This document shows, in pieces, positions 22,793 through 30,847 of a DNA stretch of 33,613 bases (its first letter is position 1; each line of letters starts with the position of its first letter). The stretch is from positions 1 to 33,613 of the forward strand of contig NZ_FQZY01000047.1 in the NCBI RefSeq assembly GCF_900142165.1. The letters are read 5' to 3'. Position numbers and translations under genes: made by a program. Origin of the DNA: Hespellia stercorisuis DSM 15480 (GTDB lineage: Bacteria; Bacillota; Clostridia; Lachnospirales; Lachnospiraceae). The notes under the pieces are model-generated. The model was given only the letters and a program-made list of their open reading frames with translations. It was not told the DNA's origin and did no database searches.

Positions 22793-25273
22793 ATGAAACA
22801 TTTTGTAAGAAATCTATTTGCAGCCGTTGTACTTGTGTTTTCAGTGGCAATCATGTCCAACATGGGTCCGGCTCAAGCAGCAGGAACGGTTAAGTCGGTG
22901 ACAATTAAGAGCCCGACGTCAAGTTCAAGTTACAAGACAGACCTACTGTACAAGTCTACAGGGACGGTCAAAGCATCTATTAGCGTATCGGGATCAGTCA
23001 GCAAGTCGGTATACTATAAGTCAAGCGATCCATCGATTGTTACAGTAGGTAAGACAACCGGATCAATGGTTTATAAAAAAGACGGTACAGCAACAATCAC
23101 CGCATACGCGAAAGCAAACCCATCAAAGAAAGACACTATTAAAGTTCGTGTATACGACAGGGGCGTTCAGAAGGTGGCAATCACCAAACCGACAACGGGA
23201 TCGACCTATACGATGCTCCGTTACTCTACGGCTGATTCAACAAAGCAGCTTTCACAGAGTGTGACCCGCAAGAGCGGAGTCAGCGGTGCTGTTACGTATT
23301 CTTCAAGCAAGTCATCCGTGGTTTCCGTGGATTCCAAGGGTGTGATGACAGCAAAGACACCAGGTACTGCAGTGATTACTGTAAAATCTAAGCTGAACAG
23401 TTCAATGAGAGATACACTGACTGTGACTGTAGTACAGAGAATTTCAAAACTCCAGATCGGTGTGGACGGTTCATTTGCAAAGGATGATACACCGACATAC
23501 TATACATATCCAGGCATGTCGATGACAACAAAAGTTACTTATGTACCGAGCAATGCAACAACGAAAAAGGTTACATATAACTCAAGCAAACCGGAAGTTG
23601 CGACTATAAATTCGTCAGGCGTGATTACGGCAAAAGCACTTGGTACAACAACCATTACAGTTACCGCTGCAGACGGTTCCAAGAAGACGGAGACCTTCAA
23701 TGTAACGGTTAAGAAAAAGTCAGCTGTAAAAGTTTCATCTATTTCTATTACAGGAACGCCTTCATATCTGAATGCGGGCGATACGAAGAAACTGACGGCA
23801 GACGTGAAACCTTCTAACGCATCAAACAAAACACTTGCATGGAGTTCCAGCAAACCATCTACATTGAAGGTTGACACAGCAGGCAAAATTACAGCAGTTG
23901 CACCTGGAAAAGCAACAATTACAGCAAGAGCAACAGACGGATCAGGTAAGTCTGCAGTTACGACAGAAATCAATGTATATGCACCAACAACGAAATTAAC
24001 ATTAGACAAGACAAGTCTTGCGTTATCTGAGACAAATACTTATCAGCTGAAGGCAACACTGGCTCCGGCGAATACAGACGATACTTACACATTCATATCT
24101 GACAACCTGGCGGTTGCAAGTGTGAGCAGTACTGGTCTTGTTAAAGCAGAGGCGCCGGGAGAAGCAACAATCACATGCGCTGTGACAGATAAGCGTACAG
24201 GTCAGATCACGAAGACAGCAACGTGTACGGTAAAAGTAGATTACTTATACAAGGATGTATCATTTAATGTGAACGTACCAAACCTTGTGACCGCGGTCAA
24301 TAAGGGTGTGATCAATCCAAACTTCCTTGGCAATATGACGTATGAGTCTGGTGAAGACTTGTTTGTACAGATTCAGAACGTTGTTGCTGAGATCGGCAAG
24401 TTCCAGGTAGACGGAGTATACTTCCCGTATGATGTTACATTTACGGCGGAGAATCAGGCTACTGGAGTAAAAAATGTATATTGTGCAAGTGTAGATGCTT
24501 CTAATCAGTTTACAATGACGAAGAACAATGTACTGATGACCAGTGAGCAGTTCAAGGCTGACTTTGATCAGGCAGGACAGCAGAAGGTTCTGCTGACATA
24601 TGAAGGACGGACAGACGAGACGCAGATGGCAGCATGGATCAATAATCTTCCAGCTGTAATTGGCAAGATGACAAATCTGGGTATTGACATCACAGCTTCA
24701 GGAACAATGGGAACCTTCTCTGGCAGCATTGGCAATATCAGAGTGGAAAACGGACAGATCTGCCTGGACGGAACAATGACAGGATCTGCAACTGTATATC
24801 CTATCACAATATCACTGGCGAATGACGAATCGGGTGCAGCAAGATTTACAGTGAATTACCCGTTAGCTCTTCAGGCGAATGTAGCAGCACTGTTCAGCAG
24901 ATGGGCAAACTTTATGGAGAATATCGAACCGGCATTCTCACCAAACGTGGCGACCATGTCTGATATCGAGGAAACATTTGCACCGGAAGTTTCAGCAGAG
25001 GCACAGAAAGCTACTGAGGAAGAGCTGAAAGCAGAAGAGACACCAGAGGTTGTGGAGACACCGGAGACGGAAGTAGAAGCACCGAAGGCTGATGTAGAAG
25101 CACCAAAGACTGATGTAGAAGCACCGGAGACGGATGTAGAAGCACCAGAGACTGATGTGGAAGCACCAGAGACTGATGTGGAAGCACCGGAGACAGATGA
25201 AAAAGTACAGGATGTAAAAGAAGAACCTGCAGAAGCAGCACAGACATTAGACATTACAGAAGAAGCAGAGTAA
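22793..25273 (+). CDS. Secreted multi-domain Big_2 (Ig-like) surface protein
   Basis: This 826-residue exported protein has a signal peptide of about 27-30 residues (ending PAQA before AGTVKSV). About five group-2 bacterial Ig-like (Big_2) domains follow up to about residue 480, seen in repeated motifs such as SSKPEVATINSSGVITAKA, GTTTITVTAADGS, SSKPSTLKVDTAGKITAV and GKATITARATDGSG. A unique C-terminal domain (about 485-715) precedes an acidic heptad-repeat tail. There is no LPXTG motif or C-terminal membrane helix, so attachment must be non-covalent or through a partner. ATG 22793 is chosen for the AGAGGAGG before it and the signal peptide. Codons ending in A (ACA, GCA, GTA) dominate here, unlike the GC-richer neighbours, which may reflect high expression or separate origin. 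Confidence 0.92.
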   Translation: MKHFVRNLFAAVVLVFSVAIMSNMGPAQAAGTVKSVTIKSPTSSSSYKTDLLYKSTGTVKASISVSGSVSKSVYYKSSDPSIVTVGKTTGSMVYKKDGTATITAYAKANPSKKDTIKVRVYDRGVQKVAITKPTTGSTYTMLRYSTADSTKQLSQSVTRKSGVSGAVTYSSSKSSVVSVDSKGVMTAKTPGTAVITVKSKLNSSMRDTLTVTVVQRISKLQIGVDGSFAKDDTPTYYTYPGMSMTTKVTYVPSNATTKKVTYNSSKPEVATINSSGVITAKALGTTTITVTAADGSKKTETFNVTVKKKSAVKVSSISITGTPSYLNAGDTKKLTADVKPSNASNKTLAWSSSKPSTLKVDTAGKITAVAPGKATITARATDGSGKSAVTTEINVYAPTTKLTLDKTSLALSETNTYQLKATLAPANTDDTYTFISDNLAVASVSSTGLVKAEAPGEATITCAVTDKRTGQITKTATCTVKVDYLYKDVSFNVNVPNLVTAVNKGVINPNFLGNMTYESGEDLFVQIQNVVAEIGKFQVDGVYFPYDVTFTAENQATGVKNVYCASVDASNQFTMTKNNVLMTSEQFKADFDQAGQQKVLLTYEGRTDETQMAAWINNLPAVIGKMTNLGIDITASGTMGTFSGSIGNIRVENGQICLDGTMTGSATVYPITISLANDESGAARFTVNYPLALQANVAALFSRWANFMENIEPAFSPNVATMSDIEETFAPEVSAEAQKATEEELKAEETPEVVETPETEVEAPKADVEAPKTDVEAPETDVEAPETDVEAPETDVEAPETDEKVQDVKEEPAEAAQTLDITEEAE
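25070..25198 (+). repeat. 21-base tandem repeats coding DVEAPET
   Basis: About six 21-base units encode (E/D)VEAPxT/A heptads near the C-terminus of the Big_2 protein; the last three are almost identical at DNA level. The unit is a multiple of three, so length can vary without frameshift. The product is a stiff, strongly acidic Pro/Glu stalk. Confidence 0.85.
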
Positions 25274-25310
25274 TTCATTAACAGAAACGATAGTGAAAAT
25301 ACAATAAGGG

Positions 25311-25342
25311 AACAAGAAGGGCAGTACTTCGTCCTTCTTGTT
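25311..25342 (+). terminator. Hairpin terminator after the Big_2 gene
   Basis: AACAAGAAGG (25311-25320) and CCTTCTTGTT (25333-25342) form a perfect 10-base-pair stem with a 12-base loop. The trailing T-tract is short (TTTC). It probably limits read-through into the next gene rather than stopping it fully. Confidence 0.6.
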
Positions 25343-25361
25343 TCTATGTATAGGAGAAAAT

Positions 25362-27131
25362 ATGATGAAAACGAGACGAGGCTGTTTGGGCATGTGTATG
25401 GCGGGTGTACTGATCTGCCTTATGTTTCCGATGCACGTGCAGGCAGGAGATATCAACGGCAATGAGGCTTCGGTGATATCGGCGGCAAATGGCACTTTTT
25501 CGTATGATGGAAAAGAATACAAGGCGCTCGGCAGTGCGCTGGGAGCGCTTCAGGATAAATTGGCGTCCGACGGGGTCGATCTGACAGCTGAACAGGCGGC
25601 GGAGGCGATTGCGCGGATGAATGCAAGCGTCGGTCAGGGAGTGTCGGAAGGATATCTTTATAATGTGGCAACCGGCGAGGTAGAGACTGGCAGCGGACAG
25701 CCGGGAGCGGACAAGCCGCAGGACGACTCCACAAAGGGTCCTGGGGATACATTTATAACAGACCTGGACGGCATCATTAATGGCGGAACCAATAATGCAG
25801 GAGAAACCGGCGGGACCGGCAGTTCAGGAACGGGTGGTTCAGGAACGGGCGGTTCGGGATCAGGCAGTTCGGGAACGGGCGGCGGAGATTCGAAGTACAC
25901 GGCGTATGCCGAAACACCGATCGATGTACAGGGAATTATAGATAAGGCGGCAGGAGGTGGGAACAGCACCTCGGGAACTGCTGCGGGAGAACAAAAGTCA
26001 GGCGAAACCACAAAGAGCGGAACGCAGGGCAACACAAAGACGACGGAGGCACAGTCCTCGAAAGATGACAAGGCGTCCTCGAAGTCGGGCAGTGGGACTG
26101 TCAGTGCGAAAAACGCTGCGGTGGGTATGACTTACGATGCAAAAAGTAAGAAACTGATCATTACCCGTGATGCCGCAGCTATAGGCGAAAATGGTTCGAT
26201 AGATACAAGCAGTATGACCGCCTCCGTGCTTGGGATTCTGTGTATAGTGCTGACCGTGATCCTGCTGTGCGCGGGACTGGTGTGTGCCGGGGTGGCTTAC
26301 CGCTTTGAATGCTACCCTTGTTGGGGGCGCAAGGGAGTGGTAAAACACCGCGCTAAGAAAAAAATCAGAGCTACATTACGGATTGTTCTGGGAATTGCTC
26401 TGACGCTGGAGGTCATCGGCGTGGTGGCAGCAATCGGAGCGCTGATCGGATTTGCGAATAATGGCGGCGTGGACCGCAACCTGAAAATCAGCGATTACTA
26501 TAATCAGGTATACAAGGAGTACAAAGAGGATGAGGCTGCTGTACTGACTGCGTGTGGTTATCCGGAGAATCTTCTGGAGCGGACAACGGTCTATACGACT
26601 GACGCGGTCGATGAGGATAAGGTGTTGGCCGAGATGGACACCTATCTGAGGAAATACGAGGAATTGACTGCCGGTACTACGGTGGAAATTTTGATCAGTG
26701 ATGAGAACAGAGCAACATTGGAGCTGGAACTGACGAACCGCTATGCGGCGATTACTGCGTCAGATTTTATTGAAGCGATGAAACAATCGCAGCAGGATCT
26801 GGCCCAAGGCTGTATGAAATTGTTGGCGGCGATGTCCCTTTTGATCGCGCTTGACTGCATTGTAGTGTTCAAGTCAAACCGTGCAAAGCAAAAGAGCGTG
26901 CGCTGTACTGCGATTTCGGTCCTGACTGCAGTGGTACTTGTTTTTGCAGTTTTGGCTGTGGTATTATGGAAAAAGCCGTATCAAAGTATTGTGGTTTATC
27001 CGGAAAGCTTATATGTATTTATGACGACATTCATCAGATGGGCCCTTGAGTTGTACACTTGGGTTGACGGAGCGGCTTTTGCTGTATTCTGCGGACTGAT
27101 GGTATGGTGGAAGATTCTGGAAAAAAAGTAA
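25362..27131 (+). CDS. Multi-pass membrane protein with secreted Gly/Ser-rich head
   Basis: This 589-residue protein has a signal peptide (about 1-28, MCMAGVLICLMFPMHVQA). A short helical extracellular domain (FSYDGKEYKALGSALGAL ... TAEQAAEAIARM) follows, then a long Gly/Ser/Thr-rich linker (about 120-245; several GGSGTGGSG units). About five hydrophobic segments come next: VLGILCIVLTVILLCAGLV, IVLGIALTLEVIGVVAAIG, LLAAMSLLIALDCIVVF, VLTAVVLVFAVLAVVLW and AAFAVFCGLMVWW. An extracellular loop of about 120 residues lies between the second and third. ATG 25362 follows AGGAG; a second ATG is the next codon. It sits 14 bases before cpsB. The family is unknown; an anchor or assembly partner for the Big_2 protein is a reasonable guess only. 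Confidence 0.78.
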   Translation: MMKTRRGCLGMCMAGVLICLMFPMHVQAGDINGNEASVISAANGTFSYDGKEYKALGSALGALQDKLASDGVDLTAEQAAEAIARMNASVGQGVSEGYLYNVATGEVETGSGQPGADKPQDDSTKGPGDTFITDLDGIINGGTNNAGETGGTGSSGTGGSGTGGSGSGSSGTGGGDSKYTAYAETPIDVQGIIDKAAGGGNSTSGTAAGEQKSGETTKSGTQGNTKTTEAQSSKDDKASSKSGSGTVSAKNAAVGMTYDAKSKKLIITRDAAAIGENGSIDTSSMTASVLGILCIVLTVILLCAGLVCAGVAYRFECYPCWGRKGVVKHRAKKKIRATLRIVLGIALTLEVIGVVAAIGALIGFANNGGVDRNLKISDYYNQVYKEYKEDEAAVLTACGYPENLLERTTVYTTDAVDEDKVLAEMDTYLRKYEELTAGTTVEILISDENRATLELELTNRYAAITASDFIEAMKQSQQDLAQGCMKLLAAMSLLIALDCIVVFKSNRAKQKSVRCTAISVLTAVVLVFAVLAVVLWKKPYQSIVVYPESLYVFMTTFIRWALELYTWVDGAAFAVFCGLMVWWKILEKK

Positions 27132-27145
27132 TGGAGATGTAGAGT

Positions 27146-27877
27146 ATGAGGCTGACAGAATACGCAGATATGCATTGCCATATATTGCCGGGAGTTGATG
27201 ATGGATCTGATTCGATGGAAGAGTCTTTGGCGATGCTGAAGAGGCTGTATGCGCAAGGTGTGAGAGATGTGATACTGACACCACATTTTGCCGCGGGCGG
27301 TAAGAACCCGGGGCGCGAAAAGCTTGAGGACGCATTTGCCGGGCTGAAGAAGGTCTGTGGAGAGATACTGCAGGACATGCGGCTGTATATGGGGAATGAA
27401 TTGCTCTATCAGGATGGGACGACAGAATGCCTGAAGAACGGAGAGGCATACACTATGGCGGGGAGCCGCTATGTTTTAGTTGAATTTGGGGTCCGGATGG
27501 CGTACAATCGGATTGAGCGTGCTGTGGCAGGGCTGATCGCCAAAGGATATCGTCCGATCATCGCGCATATGGAGCGGTATGAAAGTCTGCACAAGCAGGA
27601 GGAACGGATCAAAGACCTGATTAAGGCCGGAGCTTATCTGCAGATGAACGCGGACAGTGTAACCGGAGGAGTTTTGGATAAGAGGGCCTCTTATTGCCGA
27701 AAACTGGTATCCAGAGGGTATATTCACTTTATCAGCACAGATGCGCATGATCTGCGGGAGCGTCCGCCTGAATTGCATCAGGCGATGGAACGGCTGTCGA
27801 AGATTTGTGACGAGCGCAGATTAGGGGAATTGTTTGGCGGTAATGCAAGAAAGGTTATCGACAATCAATATATATAA
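27146..27877 (+). CDS. cpsB: CpsB/CapC-type tyrosine-protein phosphatase (PHP fold)
   Basis: This 243-residue manganese-dependent phosphatase of the PHP superfamily removes phosphate from the tyrosine kinase CpsD and thereby tunes polysaccharide export. Metal-binding motifs are DMHCHILPGVDDGS (about 8-21), ILTPHF (H near 48), HMERYE near 140 and ISTDAHD near 195. The C-terminus FGGNARKVI is family-typical. The length is normal. It is followed after 30 bases by the CpsC-like and CpsD-like genes in the standard order, so the three form one regulatory unit. It is cytoplasmic. Translation starts at ATG 27146 with a modest purine-rich site. Confidence 0.93.
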   Translation: MRLTEYADMHCHILPGVDDGSDSMEESLAMLKRLYAQGVRDVILTPHFAAGGKNPGREKLEDAFAGLKKVCGEILQDMRLYMGNELLYQDGTTECLKNGEAYTMAGSRYVLVEFGVRMAYNRIERAVAGLIAKGYRPIIAHMERYESLHKQEERIKDLIKAGAYLQMNADSVTGGVLDKRASYCRKLVSRGYIHFISTDAHDLRERPPELHQAMERLSKICDERRLGELFGGNARKVIDNQYI

Positions 27878-27907
27878 GAAGATAGAAAGATACGAAGGAG
27901 AAAGAAA

Positions 27908-28654
27908 ATGGAAAACCATCAGAAAAATGATGAAATTGAGATTGACCTGAGAGAAATATTTCATGTTTTACTCAAGAAACTGTGGGTGATCATATTGAGC
28001 GGCGTTGTCTGTGTGGTATTGGCAGGATTGGTGACAAAGTTTGTGATCACGCCGATGTACAGTTCCACCAGTAAGCTTTATGTGGTCAGCAAGTCCACAT
28101 CTCTCACATCGTTTGCAGATATTCAGCTGGGGACGTCTCTCACACAGGATTACATGGTTATGATTACCAGCCGTCCGGTTACGGAAAAGGTTATCAGCAA
28201 CCTGGGTCTGGATTTGACACATGAGCAGCTTGTTGGGGAGGTCACGGTTACGAATCCAACCGATACACGTATTTTGGAGATAACGGTATTGGATGCAGAC
28301 CCGAATATGGCGCAGAATATTTCAAATGAATTTGCAAAGGTCTCTTCCACACGGATGGCGGAAATCATGGATACACAAGAACCAAGCATTGTGGAGAACG
28401 CATACTTACCGAGTTCACCATCCAGCCCGAGTCTAAAGAAGAACGTGGCGATTGCAGGGCTTCTCGGAGTGTTTGCGGCGGCAGCGATTATAATTCTGCT
28501 TTATCTGATGAATGAATCAATCACAACGGAAGAAGATGTGGAAAAATATCTGGGGCTGAGCACGCTTGGAGCGATTCCTATCTCAAAAGAAGAACAGGAT
28601 ATTAATGCGGCGAAGCGTCGGAAGAAGCTGAAGAAAAAAGCGGGAGGTAAGTAG
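27908..28654 (+). CDS. cpsC: CpsC/Wzz-type polysaccharide co-polymerase (kinase activator)
   Basis: This 248-residue membrane protein has two membrane helices, one near the N-terminus (about 25-47, VIILSGVVCVVLAGLVTKFV) and one near 178-200 (VAIAGLLGVFAAAAIIILLY). An extracellular Wzz domain lies between them, with TPMYSSTSKLYVVSK and VTNPTDTRILEITVLDADP. The proline-rich PSSPSSPS before helix 2 is characteristic, and the short basic cytoplasmic tail (AAKRRKKLKKKAGG) is where such proteins activate the partner kinase. GAAGGAG precedes the ATG. It is directly followed, with a 2-base gap, by the kinase gene. In capsule loci it sets chain length; no capsule genes are present here. Confidence 0.92.
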   Translation: MENHQKNDEIEIDLREIFHVLLKKLWVIILSGVVCVVLAGLVTKFVITPMYSSTSKLYVVSKSTSLTSFADIQLGTSLTQDYMVMITSRPVTEKVISNLGLDLTHEQLVGEVTVTNPTDTRILEITVLDADPNMAQNISNEFAKVSSTRMAEIMDTQEPSIVENAYLPSSPSSPSLKKNVAIAGLLGVFAAAAIIILLYLMNESITTEEDVEKYLGLSTLGAIPISKEEQDINAAKRRKKLKKKAGGK

Positions 28655-28656
28655 TC

Positions 28657-29388
28657 ATGAAAAAGCTTAAATTTGGCATAATCGAGGAACAGGATTACTA
28701 TACGAGAGAAGCATATAAAAGCCTCAGGACGAACTTGCAGTTCTGCGGAGATGATGTTCAGGTTGTGGCACTCACGAGCTGTACTCTGAATGAAGGGAAG
28801 TCGGCGTGTTCGTTTAACCTTGCAAGAACATTTGCAGTGGCGGATAAGCGGGTGATTCTGGTTGATGCGGATCTGAGACATTCCGTAATCGTTGGTCATA
28901 GAAAGATTGAGTTTGAGGGAGAAGAACTGCTTGGCCTGACACATTTCCTGTCAGGACAGTGCAAGCTGGAGGATGCAATCTATGCTACGAACGTGGAGAA
29001 CATGGATGTTATAGTTGCAGGCACATTTGCACCGAATCCGACGGAGCTTCTGGGAGGAGCCGGCTTTAAGGCTCTTCTGGAGACACTGCGCCAGGCATAC
29101 GACTATGTAGTTATCGATACGCCGCCGTTGGGTAGTGTAATTGACGGTGCAATCGTTGCACCAAACACGGATGGAATGCTTCTGGTGATTGAGAGTGCGG
29201 CAATCAGCTACAGACTGGTACAGAAGGTGAAAAACCAGCTTGAGGAATCGGGGTGTCGGATTTTGGGCACGGTTCTGAACAAAGTAGATGTTGGCGGAAA
29301 AGGATATTACGGTAAGTACTACGGCAAATACTATGGGAAACAGTATGGAAAATATTATGGTGAGTATGGGCAGGAAGGGCAGGAGTAA
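28657..29388 (+). CDS. cpsD: CpsD/CapB-type bacterial tyrosine (BY) kinase
   Basis: This 243-residue cytoplasmic BY-kinase has an N-terminal activator-contacting segment YYTREAYKSLRTNL. The P-loop SCTLNEGKSACSFNLA (about 44-59) reads CTLNEGKS where PGEGKS is usual. Walker A' VILVDADLRHS and Walker B DYVVIDTPPLGS follow. The C-terminus is a striking tyrosine cluster, with ten tyrosines in repeated YYGK units over the last 25 residues, the autophosphorylation tail. GGGAGG in the end of cpsC serves as ribosome site. CpsC activates it and CpsB dephosphorylates it. A strong terminator follows, so no glycosyltransferase genes belong to this unit. Confidence 0.95.
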   Translation: MKKLKFGIIEEQDYYTREAYKSLRTNLQFCGDDVQVVALTSCTLNEGKSACSFNLARTFAVADKRVILVDADLRHSVIVGHRKIEFEGEELLGLTHFLSGQCKLEDAIYATNVENMDVIVAGTFAPNPTELLGGAGFKALLETLRQAYDYVVIDTPPLGSVIDGAIVAPNTDGMLLVIESAAISYRLVQKVKNQLEESGCRILGTVLNKVDVGGKGYYGKYYGKYYGKQYGKYYGEYGQEGQE

Positions 29389-29455
29389 TCGGTACTTCTT
29401 GTGAAGGCCCGTTACGAATACCAGATACGAATATCGGATAAGAATACCAGATTTG

Positions 29456-29480
29456 GGCAGGCGCTGAGCGCCTGCCTGTT
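29456..29480 (+). terminator. Strong terminator after cpsD
   Basis: GGCAGGCGC (29456-29464) and GCGCCTGCC (29468-29476) form a perfect 9-base-pair stem with a 3-base loop, followed by TGTTTGTTTG. It closes the cpsBCD unit. Upstream, GAATACCAGAT occurs twice (about 29417-29427 and 29442-29452). Confidence 0.85.
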
Positions 29481-29531
29481 TGTTTGCGCGAAAATGAAAA
29501 AAGGGGATCTTTTTATTCTGTTATCATTTTG

Positions 29532-29560
29532 TTGGATGTGGGGAATGATTGTGGTATGAT
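29532..29560 (+). promoter_or_regulatory. Promoter of the fumarase genes
   Basis: TTGGAT (29532-29537) and TATGAT (29555-29560) with a 17-base spacer. Transcription from here would run through about 300 bases of repetitive leader before the fumA start at 29865. Confidence 0.5.
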
Positions 29561-29649
29561 AGAGGAAAAGCTGTCATTTGGGACGGCTCAGGCAGTGGTG
29601 ATTCGAAATGCTGGAGTAATGAAAATTTGAAAAATAATTAGAATTGTTG

Positions 29650-29800
29650 GGATGATTCAGGCAATGATTAAGAAGTGATTCGAGGAATGATTTCGGAAAT
29701 GATTTTGGAGATGATTTCGGAATGATTGGGGCAATGGTTTCGGAGATGATTTCGGAATGATTGGGGCAATGGTTTCGGAGATGATTCGGGAAACGATTCG
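29650..29800 (+). repeat. Degenerate ~12-base repeats including a 35-base tandem duplication
   Basis: The leader before fumA is built from variants of GATGATTTCGGA. Within it a 35-base unit is present twice without change (29709-29743 and 29744-29778), and a third partial copy follows. No ribosome site or start accompanies it, so it is non-coding on the plus strand. Its origin and effect are unknown; it may be a binding array, a slippage product or an mRNA feature. Confidence 0.75.
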
Positions 29801-29864
29801 AGAACCAGTTAGGATGCAGAAAAAGATAGAAGAACAAAGGAAGGATTAGGAAAGGATAAAAAAC

Positions 29865-30707
29865 ATGAGAACCGTACAAGTGAGCGAAATTACTGAGAAC
29901 ATTAAAGAGATGTGCATAGAGGCGAACCATTATCTGTCGCCGGACATGGACTGTGCGATGAAGGCGGCGGAGCAGAGCGAAAAATCGCCTCTGGGGAAAC
30001 AGATTCTGGGGCAGCTTCAGGAGAATCTGAAGATTGCGGCGGAGGATATGATTCCGATCTGTCAGGACACCGGCATGGCGGTGGTCTTTCTGGAGGTGGG
30101 CCAGGAGGTCCATTTTGAGGGAGGGCTGCTGGAAGATGCAGTGAACGAAGGCGTTCGGCAGGGATACGTGGAAGGTTATCTCAGAAAATCTGTGGTGAGC
30201 GATCCGCTGATTCGCGAGAACACGAATGACAACACGCCCGCGGTTCTCCATACGAAGATCGTTGCAGGAGACAAGGTAAAGATCAAGGTGGCACCCAAGG
30301 GTTTCGGGAGCGAGAATATGAGCCGTGTTTTCATGCTGAAGCCGGCACAGGGAATCGAGGGCGTGAAAGAGGCGGTGCTCACAGCAGTGCGTGATGCCGG
30401 ACCGAATGCCTGTCCTCCGATGGTGGTAGGTGTAGGTGTGGGGGGCACATTTGAAAAATGCGCTCTGATGGCCAAAGAAGCGCTGACCAGAGCCGTGGGC
30501 AGCCATTCGGAGATCCCTTATGTGAAGGATCTGGAGGAAGAGCTTTTGACAACGATCAATAAGCTGGGTATCGGTCCCGGGGGACTGGGGGGAACGACAA
30601 CGGCGCTGGCGGTCAATGTGAATACTTATCCGACGCATATTGCCGGACTTCCGGTGGGTGTGAATATCTGTTGTCATGTGAACCGCCATGTGATACGTGA
30701 AATCTGA
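29865..30707 (+). CDS. fumA: Fumarate hydratase class I, alpha subunit
   Basis: This 280-residue iron-sulfur hydro-lyase subunit belongs to the two-subunit form of class I fumarase (tartrate dehydratase alpha family) and interconverts fumarate and malate. Cysteines expected to hold the [4Fe-4S] cluster are C66 in IPICQDTGMA, C183 in ACPPMVVGVG and C269/C270 in ICCHVNRH. SPLGKQILGQL and GPGGLGGTTTALAVNV are family hallmarks. The beta subunit gene follows 140 bases later. An AAAGGA site precedes the ATG. The cluster is oxygen-sensitive, consistent with an anaerobe. Substrate (fumarate versus tartrate) cannot be told by eye; fumarate is the common case in Clostridia. Confidence 0.93.
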   Translation: MRTVQVSEITENIKEMCIEANHYLSPDMDCAMKAAEQSEKSPLGKQILGQLQENLKIAAEDMIPICQDTGMAVVFLEVGQEVHFEGGLLEDAVNEGVRQGYVEGYLRKSVVSDPLIRENTNDNTPAVLHTKIVAGDKVKIKVAPKGFGSENMSRVFMLKPAQGIEGVKEAVLTAVRDAGPNACPPMVVGVGVGGTFEKCALMAKEALTRAVGSHSEIPYVKDLEEELLTTINKLGIGPGGLGGTTTALAVNVNTYPTHIAGLPVGVNICCHVNRHVIREI

Positions 30708-30847
30708 TCAGAAACATTGTCAAGCGGTCTTGCTTTTGATGCACAGAATGAGCGGAGAAGCTGTCGAACGCTCACGCTCAGGCGATAAGATGGATCATGA
30801 GCGTCCGCTTCATCGGAATAAAATACAGAGAGGAAAGAGAAAAGAAC

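Noticed and set aside
29574-30689. 371-codon minus-strand frame opposite fumA and its leader
   Set aside because: Shadow of fumA plus translation of the leader repeats; the fumA frame has clear iron-sulfur motifs.
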